Shown: positions 50,713 to 60,388, counted from the first letter of the stretch. The stretch is DNA of 64,000 nucleotides from Streptomyces phaeolivaceus (GCF_009184865.1 NZ_CP045096.1:682001-746000), one strand, 5' to 3'. Translations and numbers: made by a program. The notes: generated by a model from the letters alone, not told the origin.

Positions 50713-51654
50713 ATGATGGTCCCCGCGGCGTTGTTGCTGCTCGGCGCCCTGACCGCCGTCGTCGCCCCGCGGCTGCTGGCGCGCGCCGACTGGCCGGACC
50801 GTGAACCGGTGGTCGCGTTGTGGGTGTGGCAGTGCGTGGTGGCGGCCGTGCTGCTGTGCTGTGCGCTGTCGATGGCGCTGAGCGCGGCGGCGGCCTGGAC
50901 GGTGGTGCGCGGGCGGGTGTTCGCGCCGGCGCCCGACGGGGTCGTGGAGGCGTACGCGCTGGGCGGCGGGGGCTCCTGGGCCATGGCCACGGCCGTGACG
51001 CTCGCCTGCGGTGGGCTGTGGACGGGGGCGATGCTGGTCCGCGAGATCGTCCGCGCCCGGCGCCAGCACCGTCGGCGGCACGCGGAACTGCTGCTGCGCG
51101 CCCCGCTGTTGCCCGGTGAGGAGCCGGACGGCGACCGGCTGGTGGTGGTGGAGGGCGAGCGGCCGGACGCCTGGTGGCTGCCCGGTCCCACGCCCCGGCT
51201 GGTCATCACCACGGCCGCGTTGCGCCGGCTGAAGGGGCGGCAGGTGGACGCGGTGGTCGCGCACGAGCAGGGGCACGCGCGGGCGCGGCACCACTGGCTG
51301 CTGCACTGCGCGGCGGCGCTCGCGGGCGGGTTCCCCCGGGTGCCGGTGTTCGCCGCGTTCCGCGACGAGATGCACCGGCTGGTCGAACTCGCCGCCGACG
51401 ACACGGCCTCCCGCCGCCACGGCCGCCTCACCATCGCCCTCGCGCTCGTCGGCCTCAACGAGGACCGGGGAGTGTTCGGGCCCTGTCCGACCCCCGAGGA
51501 CCATGTGCCGCAGCGGGTCCACCGGCTGCTCGCTCCCCCGGAACGCCTCACTCCGGCGCGCCGGCTGCGGCTGACCGCGTGCGCCGCCCTCGTACCGGCG
51601 GTGCCCGTGTTGGTGGCTTTCGTCCCCGCTTTACGGGCACTCGGGAGGTCATGA
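50713..51654 (+). CDS. M56-family (BlaR1/HtpX-like) membrane metallopeptidase
   Basis: A 313-residue protein with two N-terminal membrane helices, one or two central ones (WAMATAVTLACGGLWTGAML), a zinc site HEQGH (184-188) in DAVVAHEQGHARARHHWLL with the third ligand in ELAADDTASRR, and a last helix (LRLTACAALVPAVPVLVAFVPAL). Related proteins (BlaR1) cleave repressors of the BlaI family; no BlaI gene is seen here. ATGs at 50713 and 50716 are both possible. Confidence 0.87.
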   Translation: MMVPAALLLLGALTAVVAPRLLARADWPDREPVVALWVWQCVVAAVLLCCALSMALSAAAAWTVVRGRVFAPAPDGVVEAYALGGGGSWAMATAVTLACGGLWTGAMLVREIVRARRQHRRRHAELLLRAPLLPGEEPDGDRLVVVEGERPDAWWLPGPTPRLVITTAALRRLKGRQVDAVVAHEQGHARARHHWLLHCAAALAGGFPRVPVFAAFRDEMHRLVELAADDTASRRHGRLTIALALVGLNEDRGVFGPCPTPEDHVPQRVHRLLAPPERLTPARRLRLTACAALVPAVPVLVAFVPALRALGRS

Positions 51655-51806
51655 CATGGCAGAGAGTCGCGATATGGCAAAGGGAAGACAAAGGGAAGCC
51701 CAAGAACAACGCACGACTGGACGGCTTTGCTCCGGTCGCGGCGCGTGACAGTGATCTCACGCCCCGGCGTTGGCCCGGGACCCCGGGAGTCGGCCAGGAT
51801 CGCTGT

Positions 51807-52490
51807 ATGCACACCCCCACCGTCGACACGCCGCCCCATCGGCCGTCGACCACCCGCACCGTCCCCGCCGCCGCGGCCTGCGCGGCGCCCTCCGTCCTGC
51901 TCCTCGTCCTGGTCGCGCTCTCCTGGGGGCCGCTCATGTCCCTGGACGAGGGCATCGCGAACACCACGCACAGATGGGCCGTCGACGATCCGGGCCTCAC
52001 CCAGGTGTTCCGCGTCCTGACGGACTGGGTCTGGGACCCGGTGACGATGCGTCTGCTGGCGGCGGGCGCCGCGGTCTGGCTGGTGTGGCGCCACCGGGAG
52101 TGGTGGCTCGCCCTCTGGCTGGGGATCACCTGCGCGGTGGGCACGGCCGTGCAGCAGGGCCTGAAGGCGGCCGTCGGCCGGGAGCGCCCCGCGTGGCCCG
52201 ACCCCGTCGACTCCGCGCACTACGCCGCGTACCCGTCGGGCCACGCCATGACGGCCACGGTCGTCCTGGGTCTGCTGATCTGGCTCATGCGCCGGTACGG
52301 CGTCGGCGGCGTCCTCCTGCGGACGGCGCTGGCGGTGGCCGCCGTCTCCGTCGTGGGCGTCGGCCTGACCCGGATCTGGCTGGGCGTGCACTGGGCGTCG
52401 GATGTGCTGGCCGGCTGGCTGCTGGGCGGTCTGACGATCGCGCTGGCGGTGCTGACGTACGAGAAGTGGCGCGGCCCGGCACGCACTTGA
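51807..52490 (+). CDS. PAP2-superfamily phosphatase
   Basis: A 227-residue membrane phosphatase: helices at about 27-48 and onward, motif 1 KAAVGRERP, motif 2 YPSGHAM and motif 3 TRIWLGVHWASDVLAG, all intact. It should dephosphorylate phosphatidate, undecaprenyl-diphosphate or a related lipid on the outer face of the membrane. The ATG at 51807 gives the family's usual start; the open frame runs about 50 codons further upstream without similarity. Confidence 0.9.
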   Translation: MHTPTVDTPPHRPSTTRTVPAAAACAAPSVLLLVLVALSWGPLMSLDEGIANTTHRWAVDDPGLTQVFRVLTDWVWDPVTMRLLAAGAAVWLVWRHREWWLALWLGITCAVGTAVQQGLKAAVGRERPAWPDPVDSAHYAAYPSGHAMTATVVLGLLIWLMRRYGVGGVLLRTALAVAAVSVVGVGLTRIWLGVHWASDVLAGWLLGGLTIALAVLTYEKWRGPART

Positions 52491-52872
52491 CCGGCGCGGG
52501 ACCGGGCCGCCGAACCGCCCCGACGGGGCCGTGGAAGCGCTGGAACCGGTGGGCCGAGACGCCTTCGGTCGCCCTCTCGTGCGGCGGGTCGGCCGGCCGG
52601 AGGTTCGAGTGCCGTTCGGCGATCGGGTGTTCGGCACCGCTGGACGTCCGTCCCGGACCGTCCCCCGTGCGGCCCGGGACGAACAACGGCCGGGCGGGCG
52701 GACATGAGGTCGCCGCCCAGAAGCGCCGAGTATAGTTCGCCGACCGCCGGTCCAGGGGGAGTTGCCAGGATGGCCCCGCACGGCTCCGGTCGACGCAGAG
52801 CGCGGCGGCCGGTGTCCCGCCGGTCCCCGAAGGGCCCGGCGGGACGGATGACCGAGAGCGGTCGCGGTGCTG
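52491..52872. other. 382-bp intergenic region, no gene assigned
   Basis: Between PAP2 and the LVIVD gene. It contains a perfect hairpin (see next entry) and an open frame at 52704-52910 whose composition (SGRRRARRPVSRR) looks like GC noise. The string GAGGTTCGAGTGCC near 52600 recalls a tRNA T-loop but no cloverleaf can be built around it. Confidence 0.55.
52814..52845 (-). terminator. Hairpin terminator downstream of the LVIVD gene
   Basis: GTCCCGCCGG (52814-52823) pairs perfectly with CCGGCGGGAC (52836-52845) around a 12-base loop, 27 bp past the LVIVD stop on the minus strand. Confidence 0.6.
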
Positions 52873-54378
52873 CTACCGGTCGAAGTAGTCCGGCTGTGTC
52901 TGCACGTTGAGCTCATCCAGCTGGACCCGCTTGGCGGGGTCCGTCCGCGGATCGTCGATCTTCAGGACGTCGAAGCCCTTCACCAGGTCGTTCGAGTAGA
53001 TGTAGCCGTTGTAGTAGTACGCCGACCACGAACCGCCGCCGACGAGGGTGGAGGTGGAGATCGGACCGCGCTCGAAGTAGGCGATCTCCTCGGGCTGCGA
53101 GGAGTCGGTGAAGTCCCAGACGGAGACACCGCCCTGGTACCACGCCTGGACCATGATGTCCTTGCCCTCCACCGGGATCAGCGAGCCGTTGTGGGCGACG
53201 CAGTTCTCGGTGTCCGCCTGGTGGCGGGGGATCTTGTAGTAGCTCTTGAAGACGAGCTTGCGCTTGTCGCCCTTGCCGACGATCTCGTAGATGCCGTCGG
53301 CCCCGCGGTCCGGCCCGATCGCCGCGTTGCAGGTGGCCGCGCCGCCGCCGCCCAACTCGTCGGTGAAGACGACCTTGTTGGCGTCCTGGTTGAAGGTGGC
53401 CGAGTGCCAGAACGCGAAGTTCACGTTGTCCTGGACCCGGTCGATGACCTTCGGCTTCTTCGGGTTCTTGATGGAGAACAGGATGCCGTCACCCATGCAC
53501 GCGCCGGCGGCCAGGTCCTTGGACGGCAGCACCGTGATGTCGTGGCAGCCCGTGGTCTTGGAGACACCGGGGTTCGTGGGCGAACCCGGGTTGCCGCCGC
53601 CGTCGGGGCCCTCACCGGGGAACAGGACCGGGAAGCCCACCACCTTGGCCCGCTCCGGGTGCTTGCGGGACACCTTGATGACCGAGATGCCGTCGTGCGG
53701 GGGCTGGCAGTCGGGGAACGCCGCAGCCGGCGAGTACGAGGAGACGTAGACGTAGACGTTCTTGCCGTCGGGCACCAGCGTGTGGGTGTGCGAGCCGCAG
53801 GCGGTCTCCACGGCGGCGACGTACTTCGGGGACCTCGGGTCGCTGATGTCGAAGATCTTCATGCCCTCCCACGACGACTTCTCGGTCGCGGGCTGCGTGG
53901 TGCTGTTGCAGGAGTTGTCGCTGCGCGAGGAGTCCGTGGACAGGAAGAGCAGGTCGCCGGAGACGGAGATGTCGTTCTGCGAACCCGGGCAGAGCACCTG
54001 GGCGACGGTCTTCGGGGACTTCGGGTCGCTGATGTCGAAGACCCGGAAGCCGTCGTAGTTTCCGGCGTAGGCGTACTTGCCCTGGAAGGCGAGGTCCGAG
54101 TTGGTGCCGGGCAGCGCCTCCTTCGGGATGTTGGTCAGATGCTGGATGTTGGCGGAGTGGACGATCTCGTCCTGGCCGGGTATCTCGCCGGCGGCGATCG
54201 CCGCCCGCGCCTCGGCCGCGTCGCTCTTGGAGACCTTCTCCCGCACGGCGGGCGAGTCCCCGGGGTCGGGCGTCGCTGCCGCCGGTCCGGCGGTGAGCAG
54301 CGCGGCCAGCAGTCCGGCCGCGGTCGCGGCGACACCCAGACGTCTGCGCCGCGTCCTTAGGTTGTTCAACAGGGTCAC
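52873..54378 (-). CDS. Secreted LVIVD-repeat (beta-propeller) protein
   Basis: A 501-residue exported protein: signal peptide (RRRRLGVAATAAGLLAALLTAGPAAA), then repeated blades with the LVIVD-type strand FDISDPKSPK / FDISDPRSPK / VWDFTDSSQPEE. His-rich positions include ETACGSHTHTLVPDG, GCHDITVLP and HSATF, which may bind metal. ATG at 54378. It is divergent from the DUF305 lipoprotein across a 195-bp AT-richer region, a gene pair conserved in Streptomyces; they may cooperate outside the membrane in metal or redox handling, but no function is proven. Confidence 0.87.
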   Translation of the reverse strand: MTLLNNLRTRRRRLGVAATAAGLLAALLTAGPAAATPDPGDSPAVREKVSKSDAAEARAAIAAGEIPGQDEIVHSANIQHLTNIPKEALPGTNSDLAFQGKYAYAGNYDGFRVFDISDPKSPKTVAQVLCPGSQNDISVSGDLLFLSTDSSRSDNSCNSTTQPATEKSSWEGMKIFDISDPRSPKYVAAVETACGSHTHTLVPDGKNVYVYVSSYSPAAAFPDCQPPHDGISVIKVSRKHPERAKVVGFPVLFPGEGPDGGGNPGSPTNPGVSKTTGCHDITVLPSKDLAAGACMGDGILFSIKNPKKPKVIDRVQDNVNFAFWHSATFNQDANKVVFTDELGGGGAATCNAAIGPDRGADGIYEIVGKGDKRKLVFKSYYKIPRHQADTENCVAHNGSLIPVEGKDIMVQAWYQGGVSVWDFTDSSQPEEIAYFERGPISTSTLVGGGSWSAYYYNGYIYSNDLVKGFDVLKIDDPRTDPAKRVQLDELNVQTQPDYFDR

Positions 54379-54573
54379 TGTGTCCTCCCGTATGGCCGTT
54401 CGCAGTTGAACGGTTCGTGCACCTCACGAAGTATCGTCTTCATCATGCACAGATCAATAGACGGCAATGTACTTGTAACGAACAAACTTGATCACCGGCG
54501 CGCGAAAGCATGTTAGGAACGTTCGTCAACACTCACGAGGTGTAAGCCTGTTGCCGTGTCCCAGGAGGTCACT

Positions 54574-55239
54574 GTGCTCGTCCGCCGCACATCCCGCGCG
54601 TCGCTGGTCACGGCCTCGCTGACGGCCGTTCTGCTCGCCCTCGCGGGCTGCGACTCGGGGTCGGAGGCGGCCCCCGACGGTGGTTCCGCCCGGTCGAGCG
54701 GACCCGCGGTGATCGCCCCCGGAAAACCCGGTGAGGCGGCTCAAACCCTCCCGCCGCAGGAAGTCGAGAAACAGCGGGCGGAGGACGACACTCCGAATTC
54801 CGCGGACTACGACTACGCCCGCATGATGATCGTGCATCACACCCAGGCCCTGGAGATGACCGAACTCGCCCCCGACCGCGCGAAGTCGACCCAGGTGAAG
54901 CGGATCGCCGAGCGCATCTCGGCCGCCCAGAAGCCCGAGATCGCGGCCATGGAGGGCTGGCTGAAGGCCAACGACGGTAACGGGCGCGAGACTTCGCACG
55001 ACCACGAGGCGATGCCCGGCCTGGCGACCGAGGCCCAGCTGAAGGAACTCGCCGCGCTCGACGGGAAGAAGTTCGACGCCCTCTTCCTCAAGCTGATGAT
55101 CACTCATCACGAGGGGGCGATCACCATGGCCACGGATGTGAAGGCCCAGGGCAACAACATCCTGGTCGAGGAGATGGCCGACGACGTGATCGCCCAGCAG
55201 GCGACCGAGATCAGCCGGATGCGCGATCTGACGGACTAG
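54574..55239 (+). CDS. DUF305 lipoprotein
   Basis: A 221-residue lipoprotein: lipobox LALAGC, Ser/Gly linker, then the four-helix DUF305 domain (ferritin-like) with paired His-His-Met-type motifs MMIVHHTQALEMTELA and KLMITHHEGAITMATDV. Such proteins are often induced with copper or under oxidative stress and probably bind metal. AGGAGG five bases before the GTG at 54574 decides the start over the GTG at 54556. Divergent from the LVIVD protein. Confidence 0.88.
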   Translation: MLVRRTSRASLVTASLTAVLLALAGCDSGSEAAPDGGSARSSGPAVIAPGKPGEAAQTLPPQEVEKQRAEDDTPNSADYDYARMMIVHHTQALEMTELAPDRAKSTQVKRIAERISAAQKPEIAAMEGWLKANDGNGRETSHDHEAMPGLATEAQLKELAALDGKKFDALFLKLMITHHEGAITMATDVKAQGNNILVEEMADDVIAQQATEISRMRDLTD

Positions 55240-55262
55240 CCGGCCGCCCCGTCCTTACGGGT

Positions 55263-55793
55263 TCAGCGGCGCGCGTGGCGGGGGCCGAGGAGGCCCTCGT
55301 CGCGCGCGCCGGCGATGAGACGGAGGGACTTGCGGCGGCTGTGGCCGGTCGCGCACATCACGGCGAGCACCGGGTCGTAGCCGGACCGCTGCGCCGCGAG
55401 GTACTCCTCGGCGACCCGTCGCCGCCCCTCCGCGCCGCGCGGCCACGCGGGCCTGGCCCGGCGACCGGTGCCGTACGGGGACCCGGGGAGTTCCTCCTCA
55501 AGGATCTCGGGCGTGGTGCCGCATGCCTCGAACAGCGGGACCTCGATCCAGTCGGCCAGTTCCGCGAGGTCGTCCAGGGACAGCGGCGGCTGGGCGCGGA
55601 CGTCCTCCAGGGACAGCCGGCCGTCGCGGACCACGGCGAGCACCTCGACCTCGGCGCCGTCCGGGAAGGAGAGCCGCGCGTCGAACCAGGCCGTGGCGCC
55701 GCCCTGCTCCTGCACCTCCCACGCGGGCCGCACGGTCACCGCGCCGTCCTGCCAGTGGCGGTCGGAAAGATTAAGAGAGGATGTTTCCAGCAC
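55263..55793 (-). CDS. DUF6214-family Streptomyces protein
   Basis: A 176-residue protein with RPAWEVQEQGG at the N-terminal part, PPLSLDDLAELADWIE and the very characteristic C-terminus VAEEYLAAQRSGYDPVLAVMCATGHSRRKSLRLIAGARDEG. The end recalls Streptomyces WhiA-independent small regulators and could be a degenerate HTH, but that is speculation. The ATG at 55793 is used; the GTG before TVRPAWEV (about 55733) is a plausible shorter start. It converges on DUF305 with 23 bp between. Confidence 0.75.
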   Translation of the reverse strand: MLETSSLNLSDRHWQDGAVTVRPAWEVQEQGGATAWFDARLSFPDGAEVEVLAVVRDGRLSLEDVRAQPPLSLDDLAELADWIEVPLFEACGTTPEILEEELPGSPYGTGRRARPAWPRGAEGRRRVAEEYLAAQRSGYDPVLAVMCATGHSRRKSLRLIAGARDEGLLGPRHARR

Positions 55794-56010
55794 ACACGCA
55801 ACGTAAGCGCATGATCACATTCACTGCGCACAGCCACGCAGCCCGAGGGCGCACGGCACCCCGACGGCGCAGCACCCGACCCCTCGCCCCCTGCCCCGCC
55901 CCACGGCCCCTCCCCCGCGTCCGGACCCCTCCCCTCCCCACTCCTCCCCCGGTCGGCCCGGCGGTGGGATCCTTGAGGCATCAGCGATCTCCTCACGCAA
56001 GGAGTCCGCC

Positions 56011-57354
56011 GTGCTGCGTGTCGCCGTCGTCGGTTCGGGGCCGAGCGGGTGCTACACCGCCCAGAGCCTCGTCCAGCTGGACCCGGACGTGCTCGTCGAC
56101 GTGCTGGACCGGCTTCCCTGCCCGTACGGGCTGGTGCGCTACGGGGTGGCGCCGGACCACGAGAAGATCAAGTCGCTGCAGAACAGTCTGCGGGCCGTGC
56201 TGGAGCACGAGCGGGTGCGGTTCCTCGGCGGGGTGCGGGTGGGCCCGGACGGGGTGCCGACCGCGCGGCTGCGGGAGCTGTACCACGCGGTGGTGTACTG
56301 CGTGGGCGCCGCCGGTGACAGACGGCTCGGCATCCCGGGCGAGGAGCTGCGCGGCAGCTGGTCGGCGACCGAGTTCGTCGCCTGGTACAGCGCGCACCCG
56401 GACGCGCCGGCGGGCGGCTTCCTCGCCGGGGCGCGGACCGCCGTGGTCATCGGCGTCGGCAACGTCGCGGTGGACGTCACCCGGATGCTGGCGCGCGGCG
56501 CGACGGAGCTGAGCCCCACCGACATGCCCCAGGCCGCCCTGACCTCCCTCGCCGCCAGCGCGGTCACCCATGTCCACATGGTGGGCCGCCGGGGCCCCTC
56601 GCAGGCCCGCTTCACCACCAAGGAGCTGCGTGAGCTGAGCACCCTCCCGGACACCCAAGTGACCGTGAAACACGAAGAGTTGGAACTCGATCCGGCCTAC
56701 GTCGACCCGTCGTCCCTCCCCGCCGCGCGGCGCCGCAACGTGGAGGTGCTGCGCGGCTGGGCCACCGCGCCCGGACCGGCCGCACGCCATCGCATCCGGC
56801 TGCGCTTCTTCCTCCGCCCGGTCGAACTCCTCGCCGACGGCGACCGGGTCCGCGGTGTACGCCTGGAGCGCACCGCACCCGACGGCCGCGGCGGTCTGAC
56901 CGGCACCGGCCGCTTCGAGGAGATCGAGGCCCAACTCGTCCTGCGCTCGGTCGGCTACCTGGGTGTCCCCCTGGACGGCCTCCCCTTCGACCCGGCCCAC
57001 GGCACGATCCCGCACCTCGCGGGCCGCGTCCTGCGCGACGGTGTCCCCTCCCCCGGCGAGTACGTGGCCGGCTGGATCAAGCGCGGCCCGACCGGGGTGA
57101 TCGGCACCAACCGCCCCTGCGCGAAGGAGACGGCGACGTCACTGCTGGAGGACGCGTCGGCGCTCTCGGCCAGGAGCGTGCCGGCCGATCCGGTGGGCGC
57201 GCTGCGGGCGGAGGGACGCACGCCGATCGAGTGGCCGGGCTGGCAGGCGATAGAGCGAGCCGAGGCGGCCTTGGGCGCCTCCCTCGGCCGAGGCGTGGTG
57301 AAACTCCCCGACTGGCGGTCCCTGCTGACCGCCGCGCACGGGAACGCCCCGTGA
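56011..57354 (+). CDS. FprA-type ferredoxin-NADP+ reductase (adrenodoxin reductase family)
   Basis: A 447-residue flavoprotein: FAD motif VAVVGSGPSGCYTAQSL (4-20), CPYGLVRYGVAPDHEKIK, NADPH motif AVVIGVGNVAVDVTRMLAR, VGRRGPSQARFTTKELREL, and the late WIKRGPTGVIGTNRPCAKET. All are hallmarks of adrenodoxin-reductase-like FNR, which passes electrons from NADPH to ferredoxin, for example for cytochromes P450. The GTG at 56011 follows AAGGAGTCCGCC. No ferredoxin or P450 lies beside it. Confidence 0.92.
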   Translation: MLRVAVVGSGPSGCYTAQSLVQLDPDVLVDVLDRLPCPYGLVRYGVAPDHEKIKSLQNSLRAVLEHERVRFLGGVRVGPDGVPTARLRELYHAVVYCVGAAGDRRLGIPGEELRGSWSATEFVAWYSAHPDAPAGGFLAGARTAVVIGVGNVAVDVTRMLARGATELSPTDMPQAALTSLAASAVTHVHMVGRRGPSQARFTTKELRELSTLPDTQVTVKHEELELDPAYVDPSSLPAARRRNVEVLRGWATAPGPAARHRIRLRFFLRPVELLADGDRVRGVRLERTAPDGRGGLTGTGRFEEIEAQLVLRSVGYLGVPLDGLPFDPAHGTIPHLAGRVLRDGVPSPGEYVAGWIKRGPTGVIGTNRPCAKETATSLLEDASALSARSVPADPVGALRAEGRTPIEWPGWQAIERAEAALGASLGRGVVKLPDWRSLLTAAHGNAP

Positions 57355-57387
57355 GGGGCGCGGGGAACCGCGCGATCACCCCCCACA
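57353..57387. repeat. Short dispersed repeat, copy 2
   Basis: GAGGGGCGCGGGGAACCGCG begins in the stop codon region of the reductase gene and is followed by CGATCACCCC. It resembles 23287-23322 (GGTGCGGGGAACTTCGCGAG). Both copies lie just downstream of a gene. Confidence 0.5.
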
Positions 57388-57462
57388 CACGCCCGCGCTC
57401 CGAACACAACAGGCAACACCCTTGAAATCAACAAACTTTTCAAGTCCCCTAGGGTCTCGCCC

Positions 57463-58854
57463 ATGGCTTCCCTCACCCCCACCCACCCCGTGGACGAAGT
57501 ACCCCCCACCCGCCACCTGCTGGCCTTCGGCCTCCAACACGTCCTGGCCATGTACGCGGGCGCGGTCGCCGTCCCCCTGATCGTCGGCGGAGCCATGCGC
57601 CTGCCACCCGCCGACCTGGCCTATCTGATAACCGCCGACCTCCTCGTGTGCGGTGTCGCGACCCTGATCCAGTGCGTCGGCGTCTGGCGCTTCGGCGTCC
57701 GGCTCCCGATCATGCAGGGCTGCACCTTCGCGGCCGTCTCCCCGATGGTGCTGATCGGGACGGAGGGCGGCGGACTCCCCGCCATCTACGGCTCGGTGAT
57801 CGTGGCCGGTCTGGCGATCATGCTGCTCGCCCCGGTGTTCGGCAGGCTCCTCCGCTTCTTCCCGCCGCTCGTCACGGGCACCGTCATCCTGATCATCGGC
57901 CTCTCCCTCCTCCCCGTGGCCGGCAACTGGGCGGCCGGCGGTGTGGGCGCCGAGGACTTCGGGGAGCCGAGGAACCTGGCTCTCGCGGCGTTCGTGCTGC
58001 TCGTCGTGGTGGGCGTACAGCGGTTCGCGCCGGCGTTCCTCAGCCGGATCGCCGTACTGATCGGCATGGTCGTGGGGCTCGCGGTGGCGGTGCCGCTCGG
58101 GTTCACGGACTTCGCCGGGGTGAAGGACGCCGACTGGCTGGGCATCAGCACGCCGTTCCACTTCGGGGCGCCCACGTTCCAGCTCTCCGCGATCCTGTCC
58201 ATGCTGGTGGTGGCCCTGGTGGCGATGACCGAGACCACCGGTGACCTGATCGCGGTCGGCGAGATGACCGGCCGTGAGGTGCAACCGCGCTCGCTCGCCG
58301 ACGGGCTCCGCGCGGACGGGTTCTCCACCGTGCTCGGCGGCGTCTTCAACACCTTCCCGTACACGGCGTACGCGCAGAACGTGGGCCTGGTCGGGATGAC
58401 CCGGGTGCGCAGCCGCTGGGTCGTCGCGGCGGCGGGCGGGATGCTCGTACTGCTGGGGCTGCTGCCGAAGCTCGGCGCGGTGGTCGCGGCGATTCCGGCG
58501 CCGGTGCTCGGCGGCGCGGGCCTGGTGATGTTCGGGACGGTCGCCGCGAGCGGTCTGCGGACGCTCGCCCGGGTGGAGTTCAAGGACAACGACAATCTGA
58601 CGATCGTGGCCGTGTCGGTGGCGGTGGGTCTGCTGCCCGTCGGGGTGCCCACGGTCTACGCGAGCTTCCCGGACTGGTTCCAGACGGTGATGAACAGCGG
58701 CATCAGCGCGGGCTGTCTGACCGCGATCGCGCTGAACCTGCTCTTCAACCACCGTCGTTCGAGGGCCGGTTCGGCCGGTGCCGGGGCTGACGGCCGTGAC
58801 GGTCACCGCCGTTGGAGCAGTCGGACCGGGACCGACTCGGCCAGGACGCGGTAG
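57463..58854 (+). CDS. NCS2 nucleobase:cation symporter (uracil/xanthine permease type)
   Basis: A 463-residue membrane protein with about 14 helices: FGLQHVLAMYAGAVAVPLIVG at the N-terminus, RLPIMQGCTFAAVSPM, TGTVILIIGLSLLPVAGNW, the NCS2 signature region (MTETTGDLIAVGEMTGREV) with the conserved Glu, and VFNTFPYTAYAQNVGLV. QH in the first helix and ET/GE positions favour xanthine/urate-type rather than uracil. Its 3' end overlaps the convergent SGNH gene by 52 bp. Confidence 0.92.
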   Translation: MASLTPTHPVDEVPPTRHLLAFGLQHVLAMYAGAVAVPLIVGGAMRLPPADLAYLITADLLVCGVATLIQCVGVWRFGVRLPIMQGCTFAAVSPMVLIGTEGGGLPAIYGSVIVAGLAIMLLAPVFGRLLRFFPPLVTGTVILIIGLSLLPVAGNWAAGGVGAEDFGEPRNLALAAFVLLVVVGVQRFAPAFLSRIAVLIGMVVGLAVAVPLGFTDFAGVKDADWLGISTPFHFGAPTFQLSAILSMLVVALVAMTETTGDLIAVGEMTGREVQPRSLADGLRADGFSTVLGGVFNTFPYTAYAQNVGLVGMTRVRSRWVVAAAGGMLVLLGLLPKLGAVVAAIPAPVLGGAGLVMFGTVAASGLRTLARVEFKDNDNLTIVAVSVAVGLLPVGVPTVYASFPDWFQTVMNSGISAGCLTAIALNLLFNHRRSRAGSAGAGADGRDGHRRWSSRTGTDSARTR

Positions 58855-60206
58855 CCCTCGGGGTTGAGGTGCAGCCAGTCGCCGTCGTGGAGGCCGGGGA
58901 GGAGGCGGCTCGGGTCGCCGGGGTCGCGGACCGCGCGGTCGAAGTCGAGGACCGCGTCGAAACGGCCACCGGTGCGGATCCAGGTGTTGACGGTCTGTCG
59001 CGCCGCCTCCCGGTGTCCGGCGGGGTCGTCGTACGGGGTGTTGCCGCCGAAGGGCAGCAGGGTCGCGCCGTACACCCGGATGCCCTGGGCGTGGGCGCGG
59101 ACGATGATCTGCTCGTAGGCGGCGATCAGGTCGGCCGCGACGCGCTGTTGGGCGGCGGGGGTGGCCTCGGCGGTGCCCAGGTCGTTGACGCCCTCGAAGA
59201 CGATCAGCCGCTCGACGGCGCTGTGGGCGAGGACGTCCCGGTCCAGGCGGGCGAGGGCGTTGGGGCCGAGGCCGTCGTTGAGGACGCGGTTGCCGCCGGC
59301 CGCCTGGTTGACCACGGCGATGTGCCGGGTGCCGGGCCGCTGTTGGAGGCGGTCGAAGAGCTGGTCGGGCCAGCGGTCGTTGCCGTTGGTGGTGGAGCCC
59401 CGGCCGTCGGTGAGCGAGTCGCCGAGGACGGCGACGGCGGTCGTGGCGGCCCGGGACAGCACCTCGACATCGCTGAGCAGATACCAGTGGTTGGTCGGGG
59501 TCGCGCCGGGGAGGTCCGTGTCCTCGGTGTGGTCGCCGCGCAGCAGGTACGAGGTGGTGCGGGAGCCGGGATGCGAGGTGAGGGCGAGGGAGGCCTGTCC
59601 CTCGGCCAGATACGCCGTCACGGTCAGGTTGGTGCCCGGCCGCAGCGTGAACTCCAGTGGGTCGGACACGACTTGGGCGCCCACCGGGACGGTCGTGGTC
59701 TCCCGCCCGCTGAAGGTCACCGGCCGGGTGGTGCCGGGTTCGACCGCCCCGACCCCCGCCCGGCCGCCCAGCGGAAGGGCAACCGTCACGGCGGTCAGGG
59801 GCAGCGCGCTGCCGCCGAAGGCGTTGGAGAAACGCAGCCGGACGCGGTCGCCGCCGGTGGTGACACGCACGGTCTGCCGCAGGGTGGTGTCGACCAGCAC
59901 CGCCCGGTCCCCGGTGAACGGCGCCGGTGGCATGTTGCCCGGCTCGGTGAGCTGGGGCATCGCGGACCAGGTGTTCACCCAGTGCCGGGCGGACGGCGCC
60001 GGGTCGCCCGCGCCCGCCCCGTCGGTCCGCTGTGGGCTCCTGACCAGGGCGACCACGGCGGAGGAGGCCACCACGAGGGCCAGCGCGAGAACACAGGCCG
60101 CGATCACGCCCGCGAGCGCCGCCCGGTTCGACGGCCGGGCGGGCTCGGCGGACTCGACGGGCTCGGCGGACCGAAGGCTGCTGAGCGGGTGCGTGGGCGG
60201 GTGCAA
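58803..60206 (-). CDS. Membrane-anchored SGNH/GDSL hydrolase
   Basis: A 467-residue protein: one N-terminal membrane helix (ALAGVIAACVLALALVVASSAVVALV), a beta-rich N-terminal region (RLRFSNAFGGSALPLTAVTVALPLG), and an SGNH domain with block I VLGDSLTDGRGS, block II QAAGGNRVL, block III EGVNDLG and block V HDGDWLHLNPEGY (Asp-His). It should be an external esterase, perhaps acting on acetylated polysaccharides. The TTG at 60206 is the best start (AGAAAGGCA upstream). It is in the same direction as the neighbouring CE1-like esterase. Confidence 0.87.
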   Translation of the reverse strand: MHPPTHPLSSLRSAEPVESAEPARPSNRAALAGVIAACVLALALVVASSAVVALVRSPQRTDGAGAGDPAPSARHWVNTWSAMPQLTEPGNMPPAPFTGDRAVLVDTTLRQTVRVTTGGDRVRLRFSNAFGGSALPLTAVTVALPLGGRAGVGAVEPGTTRPVTFSGRETTTVPVGAQVVSDPLEFTLRPGTNLTVTAYLAEGQASLALTSHPGSRTTSYLLRGDHTEDTDLPGATPTNHWYLLSDVEVLSRAATTAVAVLGDSLTDGRGSTTNGNDRWPDQLFDRLQQRPGTRHIAVVNQAAGGNRVLNDGLGPNALARLDRDVLAHSAVERLIVFEGVNDLGTAEATPAAQQRVAADLIAAYEQIIVRAHAQGIRVYGATLLPFGGNTPYDDPAGHREAARQTVNTWIRTGGRFDAVLDFDRAVRDPGDPSRLLPGLHDGDWLHLNPEGYRVLAESVPVRLLQRR

Positions 60207-60351
60207 GAGCGGTGCCTTTCTACGGATGCCGGGGTCGGTCGGGCGGTAGCCGGTCACCGGTAGTCGGTAGCCGGCGAGGTCGGGCCGAGAGGAGCCGCGG
60301 CGGACCGGGTGGGAGGCGGAAGCGGCGGCCCCGCCCAGCGGGAGGGCCGAG

Positions 60352-60379
60352 CGGGAGGGCCGGTCGGACGGCCCTCCCG
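60352..60379 (-). terminator. Hairpin terminator after the CBM2 esterase gene
   Basis: CGGGAGGGCCG (60352-60362) pairs perfectly with CGGCCCTCCCG (60369-60379) around GTCGGA, 10 bp past the esterase stop on the minus strand. Confidence 0.75.
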
Positions 60380-60388
60380 TACGGCATG

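Noticed and set aside
52590..52625. tRNA T-loop-like string GAGGTTCGAGTGCC
   Set aside because: No acceptor, D or anticodon stem can be paired around it.
58803..58854. 52-bp overlap of NCS2 permease and SGNH hydrolase as a regulatory antisense device
   Set aside because: The overlapping tails are low-complexity and probably variable; convergent overlap alone is not evidence of regulation.
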